From contig NZ_JXLB01000002.1 in the NCBI RefSeq assembly GCF_001886195.1, positions 469 through 64,468 of the forward strand: DNA of 64,000 nucleotides. Direction: 5' to 3'. Made by a program: the position numbers and the translations under genes. Shown here in pieces: positions 1-8,959 of the stretch (its first letter is position 1; each line of letters opens with the position of its first letter). The notes under the pieces are model-generated. The model saw nothing but the letters and a program-made list of their open reading frames with translations, made no database searches and was not told the DNA's origin. This DNA comes from Enterococcus ratti. Its GTDB lineage: Bacteria; Bacillota; Bacilli; Lactobacillales; Enterococcaceae.

Positions 1-29
1 ATACGGAATCGTGTATTCCGTATTTTTTT
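1..29 (+). terminator. Terminator of the upstream gene
   Basis: Arms ATACGGAAT (1-9) and ATTCCGTAT (15-23) pair perfectly around a 5-nt loop and are followed by a run of T. This is a classic rho-independent terminator closing a gene that lies before the window. Confidence 0.85.
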
Positions 30-100
30 ATATTTTTAAATGATTTCTAATGTTTTAAAAGAGGAAAGTCTTTCTTCTTTCTTTCTGAAATTAAATTAGT

Positions 101-126
101 TATAATTAAGGTCAATATTAGTCAAA
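101..126 (+). promoter_or_regulatory. ctsR promoter -10 and CtsR operator
   Basis: A perfect TATAAT lies at 101-106. The heptad direct repeat GGTCAATATTAGTCAAA (110-126) matches the known CtsR box (RGTCAAANANRGTCAAA) at all but two positions. It sits just downstream of the -10 and runs into the ribosome binding site of ctsR, so CtsR would block its own operon. The -35 is weak. Confidence 0.85.
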
Positions 127-138
127 GGAATGAGTAAG

Positions 139-606
139 ATGGCACATCAAAATACCTCGGATTTAATTGAATCTTATATAAAAAATATTTTAGAAAATAA
201 TGAAATGATTGAGATTCGAAGGATTGAAATGGCAGACCTCTTTAATTGCGTTCCTTCTCAAATTAATTATGTGATTAATACACGCTTTACCATTCAACGT
301 GGTTATTTAGTAGAAAGTAAACGTGGTGGCGGTGGCTATATACGTATTGCCAAAGTAAGAATTTCTGATAAGAGGCATATGCTGGAGCAGGTTAACCAAT
401 TATTTGATGAAACAATTAGTGAAAAAAATGCGTTTGCCATCATCCAAAAATTATATGAAGATCAAATAATTACTAAAAAAGAAGGTAATTTAATGTTAAG
501 TGCAATTGCTAAAACAACACTTAACGTGAATGGATTCGAAGATTGTGTTCGTGCTCGGATACTCCGAGCATTTCTAGAACGATTAAGCTATGAAGATGGG
601 AAGTGA
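139..606 (+). CDS. ctsR: CtsR, repressor of class III heat-shock genes
   Basis: This is a 155-residue dimeric winged-helix repressor of clp genes. Family hallmarks are visible: NTSDLIE near the N-terminus, the helix-turn-helix region VPSQINYVINTRF, and the glycine-rich wing ESKRGGGGYIRI, which contacts DNA and senses heat in the family. The C-terminal half carries the dimer/McsB-facing part. The second ATG (139) was chosen because AAAGGA lies 9 nt upstream. The first ATG (130) would sit almost on top of that site. The gene is 6 nt from clpC and is preceded by its own operator. No mcsA or mcsB lies between, as is usual in enterococci. Confidence 0.95.
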   Translation: MAHQNTSDLIESYIKNILENNEMIEIRRIEMADLFNCVPSQINYVINTRFTIQRGYLVESKRGGGGYIRIAKVRISDKRHMLEQVNQLFDETISEKNAFAIIQKLYEDQIITKKEGNLMLSAIAKTTLNVNGFEDCVRARILRAFLERLSYEDGK

Positions 607-612
607 ATATAA

Positions 613-3105
613 ATGGAAGAACTCTTTACACAAAAAGCACAATTAGTATTAGAAATTGCACAAGATGAAGCAAAAAAATTTAAACATCAATCTGTTAATT
701 CAGAACATATCTTGCTGGCACTAGTCATTGAACCTAATAGCATTGCTGGGAAAGTATTGCGTGAAGCTGGATTAAATGAAACGGATATTTATGAAGAAAT
801 TGAACATCTAATTAACTATGGAACGATGGCTTCTTATCCTAAAGGAGCATTTCTTCCCTATTCTCCACGTATGAAGCAAATTTTTGCATTGGCCAATAGT
901 GAAGTAAGAAAAATGAGCGGGCAAAAAGTTGGAACTGAACATATTTTGTTGAGTCTGCTAAAAGATGAAAGTATTATGGCTACTCGTATAATGATCAATT
1001 TAGGAGTTAGCCTTACGAAACTTCGTCAATCGTTAAAGCAAAAAATGGGATTAAAAAGCGATAGTCGGAATAATGGTCCTAGACGTAGAACTTCCCAAAA
1101 AAAAAGACAATTAGTCAAAGGGACCCCTACTCTGGATTCCTTAGCAAGGGATTTGACTAAGTTAGCTAAAGAAGGAAAATTAGACCCAGTAGTGGGGCGT
1201 TCTAGAGAAGTGAAACGTTTAATTCAAATTCTTAGCCGTCGAACAAAAAATAATCCTGTTTTAGTTGGTGAACCGGGAGTGGGTAAGACAGCCATTGCTG
1301 AAGGTTTGGCTCAAAAGATTGTTTTGGGAGAAGTACCTGAAGAAATGAAAGAAAAACGGTTGATGATGCTGGATATGGGTTCATTAGTAGCGGGGACAAA
1401 ATATCGTGGTGAGTTCGAAGATCGTATGAAAAAAATCATTGATGAAATATATAATGATGGGCAAGTCATCTTGTTTATTGATGAATTACACACTCTGATT
1501 GGTGCAGGAGGAGCAGAAGGAGCAATTGATGCGTCGAATATTTTAAAACCTGCTTTAGCGCGTGGTGAATTACAAACAATTGGTGCAACTACATTAGACG
1601 AATACCAAAAATATATTGAAAAGGATTCAGCCCTTGAACGGCGTTTTGCTCGTATTCAAGTGGACGAACCTACTCCAGAAGAAGCGGAGGAAATTTTACG
1701 TGGTCTTCGTTCACGATATGAAGAACACCATGGTGTGGAAATTACTGATGAAGCATTGCGTGCTGCTGTAAATCTTTCTGTACGTTATATTACTGCTCGA
1801 CAATTACCTGATAAAGCCATTGATTTGATTGATGAGTCCGCCGCTAAGGTGCGTTTAGATCAAACAGATGATCCATCTGAATCTGCAATGGTAAAAGTAA
1901 AAATTGAGCAGTTAATAAATGAAAAAGAAACAGCGATTCAAACGCAAAATTTTGAAATTGCGGCTCAATTAAGAAGACAAGAAAAAGAGTTGCACCAAAA
2001 GTTAGTGAAACTCTTGATGATAGAAGAAAAACATGTGAAGGGTTACGCTGATCGTGTTACAGAAGAAGATGTAGCAGTTGTAGTTTCTGAATGGACGGGT
2101 GTACCGTTACAACAATTAGAGAAAAAAGAAAGTCAACGTTTATTAGAACTGGAAGCCTTGTTGCATGAACGGGTTGTTGGACAAGATGAAGCTGTAAAAG
2201 CTGTGTCTCGAGCGATTCGTCGGGCACGTAGTGGATTAAAAGATCCAGATCGTCCAATTGGTTCTTTTATGTTTTTAGGTCCTACGGGAGTCGGAAAAAC
2301 AGAACTTGCAAAAGCTTTATCTGAAGTTATGTTTGGTGAGGAAGATTCCTTGATTCGTGTTGATATGTCTGAGTTTATGGAAAAATATAGTACCAGTCGT
2401 TTGATTGGTTCTCCTCCGGGTTATGTGGGCTATGAGGAAGGGGGACAGTTGACGGAAAAGATTCGTCAAAAACCTTATTCTGTTATCTTATTAGATGAAG
2501 TGGAAAAAGCGCATCCAGATGTATTTAATTTGTTGTTGCAAGTGTTAGATGATGGTCATTTGACAGATTCTAAAGGTCGAAAAGTCGATTTTCGAAATAC
2601 AATTATGATTATGACTTCAAACATTGGTGCTACCCAAATAAGAGAAGAAAAAAATGTTGGATTTAATGTTCAAGATATTACAAAAGATCATAAAGCCATG
2701 CAAAAACGTATTTTAGAAGAATTGAAAAAAACTTTCCGTCCTGAATTTTTAAATCGAATTGATGAAACAGTTGTCTTCCACTCATTGAGCAAGGATGAGA
2801 TTCATTCTATTGTTCAAATTATGAGCCGGGCGATTGTGAAACGATTAAAAGAACAAGATATTCAAGTAAAAATTACATCGGCTGCGGTGGATGTAATTGG
2901 TAAAGCGGGTTTTGATCCTGAATACGGTGCACGCCCTATTCGAAGAACTTTACAAAAAGAAATCGAAGATCGCTTAAGTGAAGCATTGCTAGAAGGAGAA
3001 ATTCAGTTAGGTGATCAAGTGACAATTGGAGCTTCGAAAGGGAAAATTACTTTGAATGTGCGTTTACCTAAGAAGATAAAGTCGCAACTGGTAAATGAAA
3101 AATAA
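613..3105 (+). CDS. clpC: ClpC, AAA+ unfoldase of the Clp protease
   Basis: Hsp100 ATPase of 830 residues that unfolds substrates and feeds them to ClpP in the cytoplasm. Domains in order: double Clp-N repeat (about 1-145), first AAA+ module with Walker A GEPGVGKT (about 219-226) and Walker B ILFIDE, a UVR-type coiled-coil middle domain (QNFEIAAQLRRQEK, about 440-455), second AAA+ module with Walker A GPTGVGKT (about 556-563), and the ClpB_D2-small domain. The UVR-type linker marks ClpC rather than ClpE or ClpB. It is translated 6 nt after ctsR, with GGGAAG as ribosome site, and is repressed by CtsR from the shared promoter. Confidence 0.96.
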   Translation: MEELFTQKAQLVLEIAQDEAKKFKHQSVNSEHILLALVIEPNSIAGKVLREAGLNETDIYEEIEHLINYGTMASYPKGAFLPYSPRMKQIFALANSEVRKMSGQKVGTEHILLSLLKDESIMATRIMINLGVSLTKLRQSLKQKMGLKSDSRNNGPRRRTSQKKRQLVKGTPTLDSLARDLTKLAKEGKLDPVVGRSREVKRLIQILSRRTKNNPVLVGEPGVGKTAIAEGLAQKIVLGEVPEEMKEKRLMMLDMGSLVAGTKYRGEFEDRMKKIIDEIYNDGQVILFIDELHTLIGAGGAEGAIDASNILKPALARGELQTIGATTLDEYQKYIEKDSALERRFARIQVDEPTPEEAEEILRGLRSRYEEHHGVEITDEALRAAVNLSVRYITARQLPDKAIDLIDESAAKVRLDQTDDPSESAMVKVKIEQLINEKETAIQTQNFEIAAQLRRQEKELHQKLVKLLMIEEKHVKGYADRVTEEDVAVVVSEWTGVPLQQLEKKESQRLLELEALLHERVVGQDEAVKAVSRAIRRARSGLKDPDRPIGSFMFLGPTGVGKTELAKALSEVMFGEEDSLIRVDMSEFMEKYSTSRLIGSPPGYVGYEEGGQLTEKIRQKPYSVILLDEVEKAHPDVFNLLLQVLDDGHLTDSKGRKVDFRNTIMIMTSNIGATQIREEKNVGFNVQDITKDHKAMQKRILEELKKTFRPEFLNRIDETVVFHSLSKDEIHSIVQIMSRAIVKRLKEQDIQVKITSAAVDVIGKAGFDPEYGARPIRRTLQKEIEDRLSEALLEGEIQLGDQVTIGASKGKITLNVRLPKKIKSQLVNEK

Positions 3106-3236
3106 GTGAGAGAGTTTTGATGAACATAGCTGAAAGAATCAATTCTGAAGGTTGTGGAATGAAGTGTTCCCTAAAAATTAGAGGTTTTATCTAATTTTTT
3201 AGGGAATACTTCAGAAGAAACTCGCTCACTTTTTTG
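3104..3236 (+). terminator. Multi-branched terminator after ctsR-clpC
   Basis: An outer stem AAGTGAG (3104-3110) / CTCACTT (3225-3231) encloses an inner long hairpin (TTCCCTAAAAA with TTTTTTAGGGAA) and ends in a T run. It is much larger than a simple terminator. I looked for T-box signatures and did not find them. Confidence 0.7.
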
Positions 3237-3294
3237 TTTTTGTTAAAATTATTTGTTGTGAAAAAATTTCAACAATTAACAACTGGAAGAAGTA

Positions 3295-3323
3295 TTGGCA
3301 ACATTTTTAAGCTATGCTACTAT
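3295..3323 (+). promoter_or_regulatory. Promoter of the U32 pair
   Basis: TTGGCA (3295-3300), 17-nt spacer, TACTAT (3318-3323), then a strong AGGAGGAGG ribosome site before 3346. Good sigma-A type match. Confidence 0.75.
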
Positions 3324-3345
3324 TATGGAGTTGTAGGAGGAGGAA

Positions 3346-4272
3346 ATGATGATCGAAATCATAACTACGGTAGAATCTTTTGAACAAGCTAAAGCATTAC
3401 TTGAAGCGGGAACAGACACGTTATATTTTGGTGAAGAATTATTCGGTTTGCGATTGCCTGCTTCATTTACTAGAAATGAACAACGCCGATTAGTAGAATT
3501 GGCGCATGCTTATGGTAAGAAAGTAAATATTGCGATGAATGGTATTATTCATCCAGAAAAAATGAAAAAAGTTTCGGAATATCTCCAATTTCTTAAAGAA
3601 ATCAAAGCGGATAAGATCACGGTTGGAGATACGGGTATTATCTATATAATGAAAAAACATCCCAAATGGCGTCTTCCTTATGTTTTTGATGCAGAAACTT
3701 TGGTTACTAGTGCACGGCAGATTAATTTTTGGGCAAAAAAAGGTGCTGATAGTGCTGTGTTGGCTAGAGAAGTTCCTTTTGAAGAGATGAAAGCGATGGA
3801 GGAAAAGCTACAGATTCCTGTAGAGGTTCTTGTATATGGTGCCACTTGTATTCATCAATCGAAACGACCATTGCTTCAAAATTATTATAATTTTACAAAG
3901 CAGGAAGGACGAACAGATCGTGACAGAGGCTTGTTTATTTCAGAACCTAAAAAAGAAGATACACATTATTCTATTTATGAAGATAGCCATGGTACGCATA
4001 TTTTTGCAAGCAATGATATTAATCTCTCAAAAGAGCTAGGCTTGTTATATCAACATCATTTTTGTACGTGGAAATTAGATGGCTTGTTTACTCCTGGAGA
4101 AAATTTTGTCTATATTACAAAAGAATTTGTTAAAGCAAAAAATCATATTTTAACAGGTAGTTGGAACGAAGAATATGCACAAATTCTTTGCAAGAAAATT
4201 AGTGAATTACATCCAAAAAATCGAGAGTTAGATACTGGCTTCTTCTATATGGATCCTGAAGCCATTAAGTAA
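3346..4272 (+). CDS. trhP1: U32-family protein, TrhP1-like (YrrN)
   Basis: A 308-residue U32-family protein of the shorter, N-terminal type. In Bacillus the pair YrrN/YrrO (now TrhP1/TrhP2) makes 5-hydroxyuridine at the wobble position of several tRNAs, using prephenate. The older label peptidase U32 is probably misleading. Visible family features are the TIM-barrel-like start (ESFEQAKALLEAGTDTLYFG), HPEKMKKV and VYGATCIHQSKRPLL, which parallels the U32 Cys signature. ATG 3346 follows AGGAGGAGG. The stop is 19 nt before the partner gene, so the two form an operon. Assignment as TrhP1 rests on length, order and pairing. Confidence 0.82.
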   Translation: MMIEIITTVESFEQAKALLEAGTDTLYFGEELFGLRLPASFTRNEQRRLVELAHAYGKKVNIAMNGIIHPEKMKKVSEYLQFLKEIKADKITVGDTGIIYIMKKHPKWRLPYVFDAETLVTSARQINFWAKKGADSAVLAREVPFEEMKAMEEKLQIPVEVLVYGATCIHQSKRPLLQNYYNFTKQEGRTDRDRGLFISEPKKEDTHYSIYEDSHGTHIFASNDINLSKELGLLYQHHFCTWKLDGLFTPGENFVYITKEFVKAKNHILTGSWNEEYAQILCKKISELHPKNRELDTGFFYMDPEAIK

Positions 4273-4291
4273 GGAGAATGGGGAAAGAAAA

Positions 4292-5533
4292 ATGACAAAA
4301 AATCGTAACTTAAAACGCCCGGAAATTTTAGCTCCGGCAGGAACCCTTGAAAAACTAAAAACAGCTATTCATTACGGGGCAGATGCAGTTTATATTGGTG
4401 GAAATGCTTATGGTTTAAGAAGTCGTGCGGGTAATTTTACTTATGAAGAAATGGCTGAAGGTGTTGCTTTTGCTAAGCGATATAATGCCAAAGTTTATGT
4501 AGCTGCTAATATGGTGACGCATGAAGGAAATGAAGAAGGCGCAGGTGAATTTTTCAGACGATTACGCGATGTAGGGATTTCAGCGGTTATTGTTTCAGAC
4601 CCAGCGCTAATTGAAATTTGTGCTGCACAAGCGCCGGGATTGCCAATCCATTTATCTACGCAGGCTTCTGCAACGAACGTTGAAACGCTTGAATTTTGGA
4701 AAGAAGAAGGGCTAGAACGCGTGGTGTTGGCACGCGAAGTTTCAATGGAAGAAGTAGCGGAAATTCGAAAAAATACGGACATTGAAATTGAAGCTTTTAT
4801 TCATGGAGCAATGTGTATTTCCTATTCTGGGCGTTGCACATTATCTAATCACATGTCCATGCGAGATGCTAATCGTGGCGGCTGTTCACAATCTTGTCGT
4901 TGGAAATATAGTTTATTTGATATGCCTTTTGGTCAAGAAAGAAATCGTTTGACAGATAATGGAGAGATTGAAGAAGAATTTTCAATGAGTGCAGTTGACA
5001 TGTCAATGATTGAACATATTCCAGAATTAATTGAAAACGGAGTAGACAGTTTTAAGATTGAAGGAAGAATGAAGTCGATTCACTATGTGTCTACTGTCTC
5101 TAATGTTTATAAAGCTGCGGTGGATAGCTACATGGAAGATCCCGAAAATTATACATGCAAGCAGGAGTGGATTGATGAATTGTGGAAGGTTGCGCAAAGA
5201 GAACTTGCCACAGGATTTTATTACAACACGCCGAGTGAAAATGAACAATTATTTGGTGAACGCCGTAAAATACCAGTTTATAAGTTTGTTGGGGAAGTGC
5301 TGTCTTATAATGAAGAAACGAAGATGGCAACGATTCGCCAACGTAATTTATTTTCTTTAGGTGATGAAGTTGAATTTTATGGTCCTGGCTTTACTCATTT
5401 TAATCAAACAGTTGATGTGATGTATAATGAGGAAGACGAGGTAATTGATCGAGCACCAAATCCAATGATGATTTTGACTATGCCGGTAGTGCAGCCAGTA
5501 AAACCGGGAGACATGATTCGCAAGAAAAAGTAA
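4292..5533 (+). CDS. trhP2: U32-family protein, TrhP2-like (YrrO)
   Basis: A 413-residue U32 family member with the full signature EAFIHGAMCISYSGRC followed by RGGCSQSCRWKY. The clustered cysteines (AMC, GRC, GGC, SC) are those used for an Fe-S cluster in characterised U32 hydroxylases. The C-terminal region (about 330-413) forms the usual beta-barrel extension. Together with the preceding gene it is expected to act on tRNA (5-hydroxyuridine 34). The ribosome site is the purine stretch before ATG 4292. Function is inferred from the Bacillus pair with the same order and sizes. Confidence 0.87.
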   Translation: MTKNRNLKRPEILAPAGTLEKLKTAIHYGADAVYIGGNAYGLRSRAGNFTYEEMAEGVAFAKRYNAKVYVAANMVTHEGNEEGAGEFFRRLRDVGISAVIVSDPALIEICAAQAPGLPIHLSTQASATNVETLEFWKEEGLERVVLAREVSMEEVAEIRKNTDIEIEAFIHGAMCISYSGRCTLSNHMSMRDANRGGCSQSCRWKYSLFDMPFGQERNRLTDNGEIEEEFSMSAVDMSMIEHIPELIENGVDSFKIEGRMKSIHYVSTVSNVYKAAVDSYMEDPENYTCKQEWIDELWKVAQRELATGFYYNTPSENEQLFGERRKIPVYKFVGEVLSYNEETKMATIRQRNLFSLGDEVEFYGPGFTHFNQTVDVMYNEEDEVIDRAPNPMMILTMPVVQPVKPGDMIRKKK

Positions 5534-5716
5534 GCTCACTTTTTGAGAAGAAAAGCTTAAGCATGAAAGCAATTGTTTTTATTTAAACATGTTAAACTTA
5601 TTTTTTGTAAAGATAAAAAGAAATAGTGAAATAAATTGCTCTACTATTTCTTAAAAGACTGATTTTCAGTAAAAGGAGAAACAGCTAAATGCTCTTTTTA
5701 AATTGGGAGGTAGCAC

Positions 5717-7063
5717 ATGAAAATTTATGATTATATAGTTATAGGCGGTGGTTCTGGAGGAATTGCTTCAGCCAATCGAGCTGGAATGTATGGTGCTAAG
5801 GTCTTGTTGATTGAAAGAAGTGAGCTTGGCGGTACGTGTGTCAATGTCGGTTGTGTACCGAAAAAAGTAATGTGGCAAGCAAGTACTATGTTAGAAGCAA
5901 TTGAGCGTGATGCTTCAAGTTATGGGATTCAAACAAAACTGGAAAAAGTCAATTTCAAAAAATTGGTTGAAAAGCGAGAAAAATATATTGAATTTTTACA
6001 CGAAGCTTATCAACAAGGGCTAGAAAATAATCATGTGGATGTTATTAAAGGTTATGCAAAATTTATTGATAGCCAAACAGTTGAGGTAAATGGTGAAACT
6101 TATAGTGCGACAAAAATTTTAATTGCTGTTGGTGGTAGGCCTAGCAAAATGACTATTCCTGGCGGCGAATATGCCATAGATTCGAATGGTTTTTTTGCGC
6201 TTAAGAAATTACCAGCAAGTGCCATTGTTTTAGGAGCGGGTTATATTGCAGCAGAGTTATCTGGCGTGTTTCATGGATTAGGTAGTGAAGTAATGTGGGC
6301 TTATCGAAAAGAACGACCTTTACGTGCCTTTGATAAAATGCTGTCTGATAATTTGATTGAAATGTACCAAGAAGCAGGAATTAAAACATATGCACAATTT
6401 ACAGCAAAAGAAATTATCAAGAATGAAAAAGAATACACGGTCGTTTTTGAAAATGGTAAACGACTGTCTAGCGAGTGTGTTTTATTTGCTGGTGGACGGA
6501 TACCAAATACTGAAAAATTAGGGTTAGAAAATACCCAAGTGCAATTGGATGAAAAAGGCTTTATCAAAGTCGATAAATACCAAAATACAACAGATTCTCA
6601 TATTTTTGCTGTGGGAGATGTAATTGGTAAAATTGATTTGACTCCAGTAGCGATTGCAGCAGGTAGACGCTTATCTGAACGTTTATTCAATCAGAAAGAG
6701 AATTCTTATTTAGATTATCATTTCGTACCTACTGTTGTTTTCACGCATCCACCGATTGCAACGATTGGGATGACGGAAGAAGAAGCATTAAAAGTTTATG
6801 GCAGTGAACAAGTCAAGGTTTATCGTTCTCGTTTTACACCCATGTATTTTGCTTTGAATGATTTCCGTCAAAAATGTGAAATGAAATTGATTTGTGTTGG
6901 TGAAGAGGAAAAAATTATTGGCTTACATGCGATTGGTGTGGGAGTAGATGAAATGTTGCAAGGATTTGCTGTTGCGATCAAGATGGGAGCGACAAAAGCA
7001 GACTTTGATCAGACGGTTGCTATTCATCCAACAGCAGCAGAAGAATTTGTGACAATGCGATAA
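5717..7063 (+). CDS. gor: Glutathione-disulfide reductase
   Basis: An FAD- and NADPH-dependent disulfide reductase of 448 residues that reduces oxidised glutathione in the cytoplasm. The N-terminal FAD site GGGSGG is followed by the redox-active disulfide in [13 protein letters not shown] (about 38-50). A second dinucleotide fold contains [11 protein letters not shown], the FAD-binding GDV motif lies near 300, and the C-terminal interface domain ends with the catalytic HPTAAEE. The substitution pattern favours glutathione over lipoamide or mercury. GGGAGG precedes ATG 5717. It is monocistronic: 183 nt without a gene before it and a strong terminator after it. Many enterococci make glutathione, which fits. 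Confidence 0.92.
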   Translation: MKIYDYIVIGGGSGGIASANRAGMYGAKVLLIERSELGGTCVNVGCVPKKVMWQASTMLEAIERDASSYGIQTKLEKVNFKKLVEKREKYIEFLHEAYQQGLENNHVDVIKGYAKFIDSQTVEVNGETYSATKILIAVGGRPSKMTIPGGEYAIDSNGFFALKKLPASAIVLGAGYIAAELSGVFHGLGSEVMWAYRKERPLRAFDKMLSDNLIEMYQEAGIKTYAQFTAKEIIKNEKEYTVVFENGKRLSSECVLFAGGRIPNTEKLGLENTQVQLDEKGFIKVDKYQNTTDSHIFAVGDVIGKIDLTPVAIAAGRRLSERLFNQKENSYLDYHFVPTVVFTHPPIATIGMTEEEALKVYGSEQVKVYRSRFTPMYFALNDFRQKCEMKLICVGEEEKIIGLHAIGVGVDEMLQGFAVAIKMGATKADFDQTVAIHPTAAEEFVTMR

Positions 7064-7067
7064 AAAA

Positions 7068-7156
7068 GGAGTCGCTCGATTTTGCAGCGTCTTCCAAAGT
7101 TAGACTAAAAAATCTAATTTTGGAGGGCGGTATAATTTTAGAGCGACTCTTTTTTA
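7068..7156 (+). terminator. Multi-branched terminator after gor
   Basis: Outer arms AGTCGCTC (7070-7077) and GAGCGACT (7141-7148) are followed by CTTTTTT. An inner arm pairs CTTCCAAA...TTTGGAGG. The architecture is like the one after clpC. Confidence 0.85.
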
Positions 7157-7201
7157 TTCGGTAAATTGAGTTTTTTATAGAAAGAAGCGATTTTCATTCT
7201 T

Positions 7202-8632
7202 TTATGTATAGATAGTTTCTTTCAAATTATTCCAAAAAGAAGAAGTAGGTATTTTAGATATCTTTATCATTTTTGTTTTCGTTTTTGTTTTGTTTAGTTC
7301 AATATCGGTTAAAATCAAATCATATCGATTGATTTGATTATAATCTACTGAAAAGATATTTTCTTGATATACGTCAATCTTATGTAAAGCAGGCATTTTT
7401 TTTAATAATAGTTGTTTATAAAAGGTTAAAATACGTTCTTCCTGATAAGAAATAATCAAAATAGATAAATGTTTTTTGTATGGAAAAAGAGTAGTTAATA
7501 GTTTTGATGATAAGGTAATTAATTCTAAAAATAATTCTTCATACAACAATGGATTTTTTTTGATTATAGTTAAATCTGCTTGCTCAATTGATTTTTCATA
7601 AGCTGTAAGTAGTTGGGGAGATTCTTTAATTAAAGTTTCAGATAAAATACCCATATATGTAGTTTTAAATGATTGCAATCGTTTGTTAAAATGAACAAAA
7701 TCATTTAGCCGTTGAAGGTCTTCAGGAGAAAGAGAAATATCAATATCCATGTAAGCGTAGAAGTTACGTACAAGTTCATGTAGTTTCAATAATTCTTTTA
7801 ATTTGTGATTTGGCGAATCAAAAAAATATAAATAGGTACATGAATTTAATAGATTATGAATATTTGTTTTTGTAATACTAAAATTATATTTTTTTTCAAT
7901 AATGGAACAAAGAACAGTACTTTTTTTTAATAAGTCAAAAAAGATCAATTCACTATTTGTTTCTTCAATGGGAGAAGAATCAATCAAATGAGCTTGTCCA
8001 ATTCGAATAACAGAAGTGTAAAAGTAATAACTATTTAAAATTAGCTTATATGTATTTATGGAGGCAAATGTCTGATTTTTTTTATGATAACGTTGCAATA
8101 AATCAACAATATAATCAAAATGTGGTAATTGTTGTGGATTATATATTTCACGAAACATACTACAAAAAAAGTGACGAATAAAACTCTCGTCGCCCACAAT
8201 TTTTAATCGAGAAGCAATTTTTATAGATAAGGGCCATTTTTTTTGGGAGAAATATTCATTGATTTTTAAAACGATACGCCGAATACTTGTTTCACTTAAA
8301 TATAGTTTTTCAGCAATTTTTGATAGAATCGGTTCTTCTGTAAAAATCATTTTTAAGATTTGAACATTTGTTGAATGATTCAAGATTTGTTTAATCAAAT
8401 CTTCTAGATTTATATCATTTGGCAGTTCTAATGTTGTAATTTGATATTGGTCGATTTTAATGGTTGCAGGTGAATATGTATGATTAAAAAATACAATGTC
8501 ACTTAATAGTGTTTTTTTTGTTATATCTAATTGTTTTGCTAAGGAATCACAATTCATAGGTTTCATCCCTAAAAGTAATGCTAGCCTTACCTGTCGCTCA
8601 GAAGTTTTTTCAAGTATATTAAGTTCTTTCAT
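7202..8632 (-). CDS. Mga-like transcriptional regulator, copy 1
   Basis: A 476-residue protein of the Mga/AtxA type. An N-terminal winged helix (about 12-60: SLAKQLDITKKTLLSDI) is followed by a second HTH_Mga (about 95-125: LSETSIRRIV), a long central region like the degenerate PRD domains of this family, and a C-terminal EIIB-like segment ending near YDLILTDIELN. Such proteins activate virulence or surface genes in streptococci and enterococci and are modulated by the phosphotransferase system. It is divergent from, and clearly paralogous to, the gene starting at 8960. Both keep the same C-terminal pattern (NRYDLILTD / NQYDLILTD). Targets are unknown; location suggests the neighbouring secretion cluster. 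Confidence 0.75.
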   Translation of the reverse strand: MKELNILEKTSERQVRLALLLGMKPMNCDSLAKQLDITKKTLLSDIVFFNHTYSPATIKIDQYQITTLELPNDINLEDLIKQILNHSTNVQILKMIFTEEPILSKIAEKLYLSETSIRRIVLKINEYFSQKKWPLSIKIASRLKIVGDESFIRHFFCSMFREIYNPQQLPHFDYIVDLLQRYHKKNQTFASINTYKLILNSYYFYTSVIRIGQAHLIDSSPIEETNSELIFFDLLKKSTVLCSIIEKKYNFSITKTNIHNLLNSCTYLYFFDSPNHKLKELLKLHELVRNFYAYMDIDISLSPEDLQRLNDFVHFNKRLQSFKTTYMGILSETLIKESPQLLTAYEKSIEQADLTIIKKNPLLYEELFLELITLSSKLLTTLFPYKKHLSILIISYQEERILTFYKQLLLKKMPALHKIDVYQENIFSVDYNQINRYDLILTDIELNKTKTKTKMIKISKIPTSSFWNNLKETIYT

Positions 8633-8959
8633 TGTTTTTTTAGGATTTCAAATTCTTAGAAATCTCCTCTTCCCACCTTTCTATGATGTTATACATATTA
8701 TTTTATCATATTTTTTTTAGATATAATTGTTTTTTATTGTTTTTATATAAATATTTTTTCATAAACAAATATAATTTTCGTTATTTATATTTGTTATTTT
8801 AACAAGATGCTAGATTATTTTTTATAAAAACAAAATTATATCATAAGATAAAAAGTTATTTAGAACTTTATTTTACTATAACAGAAAAAAAGATACGGAG
8901 AAATAAAAGAATTGACTGTACGATACACTTACGTATTTAAAGAAAGGGGATAATTAATA
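8633..8959. other. Divergent regulatory gap between the two Mga-like genes
   Basis: 327 nt, very AT-rich, without a credible gene. It must hold both promoters. A candidate for the rightward gene is TTGACT (8912-8917), 16-nt spacer, TATTTA (8934-8939), followed by AAAGGGG before ATG 8960. Confidence 0.5.

Noticed and set aside
3104-3236. T-box riboswitch after clpC
   Set aside because: No conserved T-box core (GGTGGNACCGCG) and no gene directly downstream that it would control; it reads as a terminator.
3346-5533. Two secreted collagenase-like peptidases
   Set aside because: No signal peptides or protease catalytic set; the paired order and Cys cluster fit tRNA hydroxylation proteins.
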